NCBI GenBank assembly: GCA_008671285.1
Contig: RPYR01000104.1
Location: forward strand, 1-8,714
Direction: 5' to 3'
Length of the DNA stretch: 8,714 nucleotides
From: Collinsella aerofaciens
Lineage (GTDB): Bacteria > Actinomycetota > Coriobacteriia > Coriobacteriales > Coriobacteriaceae
Part shown: one piece after another, positions 5,955-8,714 of the stretch
Layout of the letters: each line of letters opens with the position of its first letter
Numbering within the stretch: the stretch's first letter is position 1
Notes under the pieces: generated by a model
What the model was told of the DNA's origin: nothing
The model's input: only the letters and a program-made list of their open reading frames with translations
Database searches by the model: none
Made by a program: the position numbers and the translations under genes

Positions 5955-7022
5955 ATGTCCGACAATATGCAGCCTATCGATGAGATCCTGGACGACGAGA
6001 CTTTGGACGCGGTGGATACCGAGGGGCTCGAGGATGTCGAGGAGTTCGACCCGTTTGAGGGCATGAGCGATGAGGAGCTCGACGCCCTGTGCGACGAAGA
6101 CGACAACCTCGCGGGCTTTGGCGACGTTGAGCCTGGTTTCCGCAGCGGCTTCGTGGCCCTAGTCGGACGCCCCAACGCAGGCAAGTCCACGCTGCTTAAT
6201 GCCTGCTATGGCAAAAAGGTCGCCATCACCTCACCGGTGGCCCAGACGACCCGCCGCCGCATGCGCGCCGTCGTCAACCGTCCCGGCTACCAGTTGGTCT
6301 TTGTCGATACCCCGGGTATTCATAAGCCCAAGGACGGTCTGGGATCCGAGCTCAACAAGAGCGCGTTGTTCGAGCTGAACGATGTCGATGTCGTCGCGTT
6401 TTTGATTGATGCCACCAAGCCGATCGGCAGGGGAGACGCTTGGGTTGCCGAGCGCGTCAGATGCGCCCGTTGTAAGAAGGTCCTGGTGCTCACCAAGGCC
6501 GATGAGGCCGACCCCGCACAGGTCATGGAGCAGCTCAAGGCAGCGCATGAGCTTATGGAATACGATGACGAGATCGTGACCTCGTCGGTGAAGAACTTCA
6601 ACGTCGATGCCTTTATCGAGACCGTTGCGCACTTTTTGCCCGAGGGTCCGCGTTGGTTCCCCGAGGACATGGGTACCGACGCTTCCGATGAGACGCTCGT
6701 TGCCGAGTTTGTGCGCGAGAAGGTCTTGCGCCGAACCCGTGATGAGATTCCACACTCCGTTGGCGTGATCTGCGATGCGCTCGAGCAGACCAAGAAGGTA
6801 CTGCGCGTGCACGCCACCATTTACGTCGAGCGTGAGGGGCAAAAGGGGATCATCATCGGCAAGGGCGGCGAGATGATCAAGCATATCGGTATCGACGCCC
6901 GTCGCGATCTTGAGCGCATCTTTGGCACGCAGGTCTTTTTGGAGCTGGATGTGAAGGTCAAGGCCGGCTGGCGTGACGACGAGGCCCAGATTCGTCGCTT
7001 TGGCTACAACGCCGAGGACTAA
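5955..7022 (+). CDS. era: GTPase Era with an acidic N-terminal extension
   Basis: A 355-residue Era, about 55-60 residues longer than the usual 300. Era binds the 3' end of 16S rRNA and checks 30S assembly in a GTP-dependent way. The GTPase domain starts near residue 61: G1 GRPNAGKS (71-78), G2 region QTTRRR (97-102), G3 DTPG (118-121), G4 TKAD (180-183, where Era usually has NKxD) and a G5-like SSV (210-212). The C-terminal KH domain has GIIIGKGGEMIKHIG (298-312). Residues 1-60 hold 25 Asp/Glu and no Lys or Arg; the first basic residue is Arg63. The ATG has AAAGGGA five bases upstream (5943-5949), so the extension looks genuinely translated. A start codon nearer the domain, such as ATG at 6063 (Met37), would still leave an acidic tail. 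Residues 170-173 form CARC. The dgkA stop is 12 bases upstream and recO begins 15 bases downstream. Confidence 0.95.
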   Translation: MSDNMQPIDEILDDETLDAVDTEGLEDVEEFDPFEGMSDEELDALCDEDDNLAGFGDVEPGFRSGFVALVGRPNAGKSTLLNACYGKKVAITSPVAQTTRRRMRAVVNRPGYQLVFVDTPGIHKPKDGLGSELNKSALFELNDVDVVAFLIDATKPIGRGDAWVAERVRCARCKKVLVLTKADEADPAQVMEQLKAAHELMEYDDEIVTSSVKNFNVDAFIETVAHFLPEGPRWFPEDMGTDASDETLVAEFVREKVLRRTRDEIPHSVGVICDALEQTKKVLRVHATIYVEREGQKGIIIGKGGEMIKHIGIDARRDLERIFGTQVFLELDVKVKAGWRDDEAQIRRFGYNAED

Positions 7023-7037
7023 GGACGCGCGGCGCGC

Positions 7038-7787
7038 ATGACAGGCTCCCGGACATATCGCACCAAGGTGCTCGTCCTCGACAAGACTAAGCTCAAAGAG
7101 ACCGACCTGATCTTGACGATGCTTGACGAGCGGGGGCGGCAGGTTCGTGCCGTGGCAAAGGGCGCCCGCAAACCCGGCGGACGCCTGGCTGCGCGCTGCG
7201 AGCTGTTCTGTACGGTAGATATGCTGCTCGCACATGGACGGTCACTCGACGTGGTTTCCCAGGCCGAGCTTATGGAGGCGCCGCTCGGCGTTGCGCCCGA
7301 TTACGAGACGACCTGCGCCGCAAGCGCGATCGCCGAGGTCGCGCGCGTGTGTTCGTTCGAGGACGCCGAGGACCCGTTTACCTTTGCCATCACGCAGCGA
7401 GCGCTTGCCCTGGTGGGCAGCGGGCTTGACACGGCACATATGGATCTACTTGTGGCGGCATATGTGTTTAAGCTGCTATCGCACGTTGGCTACCGACCCG
7501 ATTTTTCGGCCTGTGTGCTGTGCGGAGATCCCATGCTGTCGTATTTTTCGCCCCAGGCCGGCGGGCTCATGTGCGGCTCGTGCGCGTCGAGCGTTCCGGG
7601 TGCCGAGCTGGTGTCGACCGGTGAGGTCGCATGGCTGCGCGCCCTCATGTCCATGACCTTCGATGCGCTCATGGCCGAGAGGGTCGATCCCCATACCGCA
7701 GCCTTTTTGCTGGGGCTTTCGCATGTTTGGGCTGCGACGCACACCGATCAGCGCCTCCGTGCGATGGAATTCATGTTGGGTCGGTGA
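7038..7787 (+). CDS. recO: DNA repair protein RecO
   Basis: A 249-residue RecO, the mediator that with RecR loads RecA onto SSB-coated single-stranded DNA in recombinational repair. The N-terminal OB-fold opens as expected (YRTKVLVLDKTKLKETDLIL) and continues with VRAVAKGARKPGGRL at 37-50. The C-terminal part has the four-cysteine zinc motif Cys159-x2-Cys162 and Cys179-x2-Cys182. The ATG at 7038 gives the family's normal start. Its ribosome site is less ideal than its neighbours': AAGGA at 7021-7025 is 12 bases upstream, overlapping the era stop codon. recO is the last gene of the tightly packed group; a 138-base gap follows. I saw no clear hairpin-plus-T-run terminator after it. Confidence 0.93.
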   Translation: MTGSRTYRTKVLVLDKTKLKETDLILTMLDERGRQVRAVAKGARKPGGRLAARCELFCTVDMLLAHGRSLDVVSQAELMEAPLGVAPDYETTCAASAIAEVARVCSFEDAEDPFTFAITQRALALVGSGLDTAHMDLLVAAYVFKLLSHVGYRPDFSACVLCGDPMLSYFSPQAGGLMCGSCASSVPGAELVSTGEVAWLRALMSMTFDALMAERVDPHTAAFLLGLSHVWAATHTDQRLRAMEFMLGR

Positions 7788-7791
7788 TGAT

Positions 7792-7801
7792 GCGCATGCG
7801 C
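7792..7801. repeat. Perfect 10-base palindrome upstream of rpsO
   Basis: GCGCATGCGC is its own reverse complement. It begins four bases after the recO stop and lies 14-23 bases before the proposed -10 of rpsO, where a -35 box would be. It could be a protein-binding site overlapping the promoter or a chance palindrome in GC-rich sequence. Confidence 0.4.
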
Positions 7802-7811
7802 GGGCTGCTTG

Positions 7812-7820
7812 TGGTAACAT
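7812..7820 (+). promoter_or_regulatory. Likely extended -10 promoter of rpsO
   Basis: TGG-TAACAT (TG 7812-7813, hexamer 7815-7820) fits the extended -10 pattern TGn-TAnnnT, which can work without a good -35. No convincing -35 is present. Transcription would begin near 7827 and give a leader of about 100 bases before the rpsO ATG, consistent with S15 genes that carry a regulatory leader. The call rests on pattern only. Confidence 0.45.
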
Positions 7821-7835
7821 ACCGACATGTTGGTA
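7820..7835. repeat. Interrupted palindrome at the proposed rpsO transcription start
   Basis: TACCGACA/TGTTGGTA is a 16-base inverted repeat centred between 7827 and 7828, perfect except for one G/T pair, and so fully pairable as RNA with a G-U. It touches the end of the -10 hexamer. An overlapping arrangement pairs AACAT (7816-7820) with ATGTT (7827-7831). Position suits an operator, but it could also be incidental. Confidence 0.4.
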
Positions 7836-7836
7836 C

Positions 7837-7920
7837 CTCGACCTTGGATGCTCGCTCCACCGGCGGCTTCCCAGTCCGAGGCGAATCGAGTCGCTCGCGG
7901 GCGACGTAAAACGAAAGGTG
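7837..7920 (+). promoter_or_regulatory. Structured rpsO leader, possible S15 autoregulatory site
   Basis: The leader can form a long-range helix CTCGA (7837-7841) with TCGAG (7886-7890), enclosing a small hairpin TGGA (7845-7848)/TCCA (7856-7859). A further hairpin, GTCGC (7890-7894)/GCGAC (7901-7905), follows and ends nine bases before AAAGGTG (7914-7920). The two main helices share base 7890, so they stack or compete there. S15 is known to repress its own mRNA through structured leaders that differ between bacterial groups. A match to any known leader class is not claimed; pairing was found by eye. Confidence 0.35.
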
Positions 7921-7925
7921 AAACA

Positions 7926-8204
7926 ATGACTGTTTCCAAAGAGCGCAAGGCGGAGCTGACTGCCCAGTTCGGTAACACCCCGGTCGACACCGGTAACCCC
8001 AAGGTTCAGGTCGCCATCCTGTCCGAGCGCATCAAGGAGCTGACCGAGCACATGAAGTCCCACCAGAAGGACTTCCACACTCGTCGTGGTCTGCTCATGC
8101 TCGTCGGCCGTCGTCGTCGTCTTCTCTCCTACATCAAGAAGAACGACATCGTCGAGTACCGTGAGCTCATCAAGGCTCTGGGCATCCGCGACAACATCCA
8201 GTAA
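7926..8204 (+). CDS. rpsO: 30S ribosomal protein S15
   Basis: A 92-residue S15, close to the usual 89. S15 is a primary binder of the central domain of 16S rRNA, at a three-way junction, and starts assembly of the platform. The sequence is canonical over its length: DTGNPKVQVAILSERI, LTEHMKSHQKDFHTRRGLL, the basic run GRRRRLLSYIKKND, and a final LIKALGIRDN. ATG 7926 has AAAGGTG (7914-7920) five bases upstream. The open frame extends further upstream to 7827, but that part is leader RNA, not S15. The gene is followed by a hairpin terminator or attenuator and then pnp, the classic rpsO-pnp pair. Confidence 0.98.
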   Translation: MTVSKERKAELTAQFGNTPVDTGNPKVQVAILSERIKELTEHMKSHQKDFHTRRGLLMLVGRRRRLLSYIKKNDIVEYRELIKALGIRDNIQ

Positions 8205-8219
8205 GGATTTGTACATGCT

Positions 8220-8251
8220 AAGAGCGTCCTGCGCAGCGGGGCGCTCTTTTT
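8220..8251 (+). terminator. Rho-independent terminator or attenuator between rpsO and pnp
   Basis: AAGAGCGTCCTG (8220-8231) pairs with CGGGGCGCTCTT (8237-8248). This gives a 12-base-pair stem with two G-U pairs and a five-base loop (8232-8236), and the 3' arm runs into TTTTT (8247-8251). It lies 15 bases after the rpsO stop. It could end the rpsO transcript, act as a partial terminator that lowers pnp expression, or protect the rpsO 3' end. Confidence 0.8.
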
Positions 8252-8269
8252 GTGTAAGGGCGCGAACAA

Positions 8270-8341
8270 TCACGCTCTGAAGCGTGGCGGGGGCAGGGGG
8301 CCCGCGTCACATGAGAAGCCCGCAGGCAAGGGGCCTGTGGG
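8270..8341 (+). promoter_or_regulatory. pnp leader with three consecutive hairpins
   Basis: Three pairings follow the terminator. The first is CACGCT-CTGA-AGCGTG (8271-8286), a perfect six-pair stem with a four-base loop. The second is GCGGG (8287-8291) with CCCGC (8301-8305); its outer extension, GTG 8284-8286 with CAC 8308-8310, would compete with the first stem. The third is CCCGCAGGC (8319-8327) with GCCTGTGGG (8333-8341), nine pairs with one G-U and a five-base loop, ending two bases before AAAGGAG of pnp. In E. coli the pnp leader is a double-stranded target of RNase III and PNPase in autoregulation, so a similar role is plausible here, but the sequences are not shown to be related. Confidence 0.5.
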
Positions 8342-8354
8342 GTAAAGGAGAACA

Positions 8355-8714
8355 ATGACACTCGTATCCAAGACCTTTGAGCTGTACGGCAAGACCTACA
8401 CCTTTGAGTCCGGCGAGCTTGCCAAGCAGGCCACCGGCGCCTGCCTGGTCAAGCAGGGCGACACCACGATGCTCGACACCGTGGTCGTCTCTAAGGAGCG
8501 CAAGAACTACGACTTCTTCCCGCTGACCGTCGACTTCAACGAGAAGATGTACGCCGCCGGCCGCATCCCGGGTGGTTACCTCAAGCGTGAGGGCCGTCCC
8601 AGCGAGAAGGCCACGCTCACCGCGCGCATGATCGACCGTCCGATTCGCCCGAGCTTCCCGGACGGCTTCCGCAACGAGGTGCACATCGTCGCCACCTCGC
8701 TCGTCGCCGACCAG
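8355..8714 (+). CDS. pnp: Polyribonucleotide nucleotidyltransferase (PNPase), N-terminal fragment (3' end outside window)
   Basis: The first 120 codons of PNPase, the phosphorolytic 3'-5' exoribonuclease that works in mRNA decay and RNA quality control, often with RNase E or RNase J and helicases. The visible part is the start of the first RNase PH domain. [20 protein letters not shown] matches the family's opening strands, and [20 protein letters not shown] followed by [19 protein letters not shown] (about residues 83-101) is the most conserved block, including the phosphate/RNA-binding FFRR-like region. ATG 8355 has AAAGGAG (8344-8350) four bases upstream. The second RNase PH domain and the KH and S1 domains lie beyond the window. 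It forms the usual pair with rpsO, separated by 150 bases of terminator and leader hairpins. Confidence 0.97.
   Translation, partial: MTLVSKTFELYGKTYTFESGELAKQATGACLVKQGDTTMLDTVVVSKERKNYDFFPLTVDFNEKMYAAGRIPGGYLKREGRPSEKATLTARMIDRPIRPSFPDGFRNEVHIVATSLVADQ

Noticed and set aside
6231..7235. A 334-codon open frame on the - strand opposite era and recO
   Set aside because: It mirrors era codons, shows no family motif and has no ribosome site of note.
7827..7925. An N-terminal extension of S15 encoded by the open frame upstream of ATG 7926
   Set aside because: S15 from 7926 is already full length with a good ribosome site, and the upstream residues are unlike any S15; the region is better read as leader RNA.
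7476..8273. A 265-codon open frame on the - strand over recO, the gap and rpsO
   Set aside because: It crosses two conserved genes and the rpsO control region; there is no domain and no supporting context.
1..8714. Mobile elements, CRISPR arrays, defence genes, tRNA or rRNA genes
   Set aside because: No transposase, integrase, direct-repeat array or tRNA-like fold was seen; every coding stretch belongs to a housekeeping family and no gap exceeds 150 bases.

Overview
The window is a dense run of housekeeping genes, all read on the + strand, from a GC-rich bacterium. Gene order, GTG/TTG starts with clear AGGAGG-type ribosome sites, and protein sequence point to an actinobacterial-type genome. 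My best guess is class Coriobacteriia, near Collinsella. That placement comes from remembered sequence style, not from a search.

Layout: the 3' end of hemW (1-388); a DnaJ-like gene with a membrane-type C-terminus (447-1550); a canonical dnaJ (1632-2780); mtaB, a tRNA methylthiotransferase (2790-4082); phoH, a PhoH-family ATPase (4063-5049); ybeY, an rRNA endonuclease (5046-5555); dgkA, a lipid kinase (5565-5942); era, a ribosome-assembly GTPase (5955-7022); recO, a recombination mediator (7038-7787); rpsO, ribosomal protein S15 (7926-8204); and the 5' end of pnp (8355-8714). From dnaJ to recO the genes overlap or lie 9-15 bases apart, so they look like one operon. rpsO has its own likely promoter and a structured leader. 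A hairpin terminator or attenuator and further hairpins lie between rpsO and pnp.

The genes share a theme of protein folding, tRNA modification, ribosome maturation and RNA turnover. YbeY, Era and S15 act on the 30S subunit, with 16S rRNA 3'-end processing as the common point. PNPase and probably PhoH handle RNA. This is the widely conserved hemW-(hrcA)-dnaJ-mtaB-phoH-ybeY-dgkA-era-recO neighbourhood, but hrcA, prmA and rsmE are absent from it here.

I see no mobile element, CRISPR array, phage gene, tRNA or rRNA gene. The most unusual items are the first DnaJ, which keeps its J domain and full zinc-finger region but has hydrophobic segments in place of C-terminal domain II; the Era protein, which carries an acidic N-terminal extension of about 60 residues with no Lys or Arg; and the palindromes and hairpins around rpsO and in the pnp leader.
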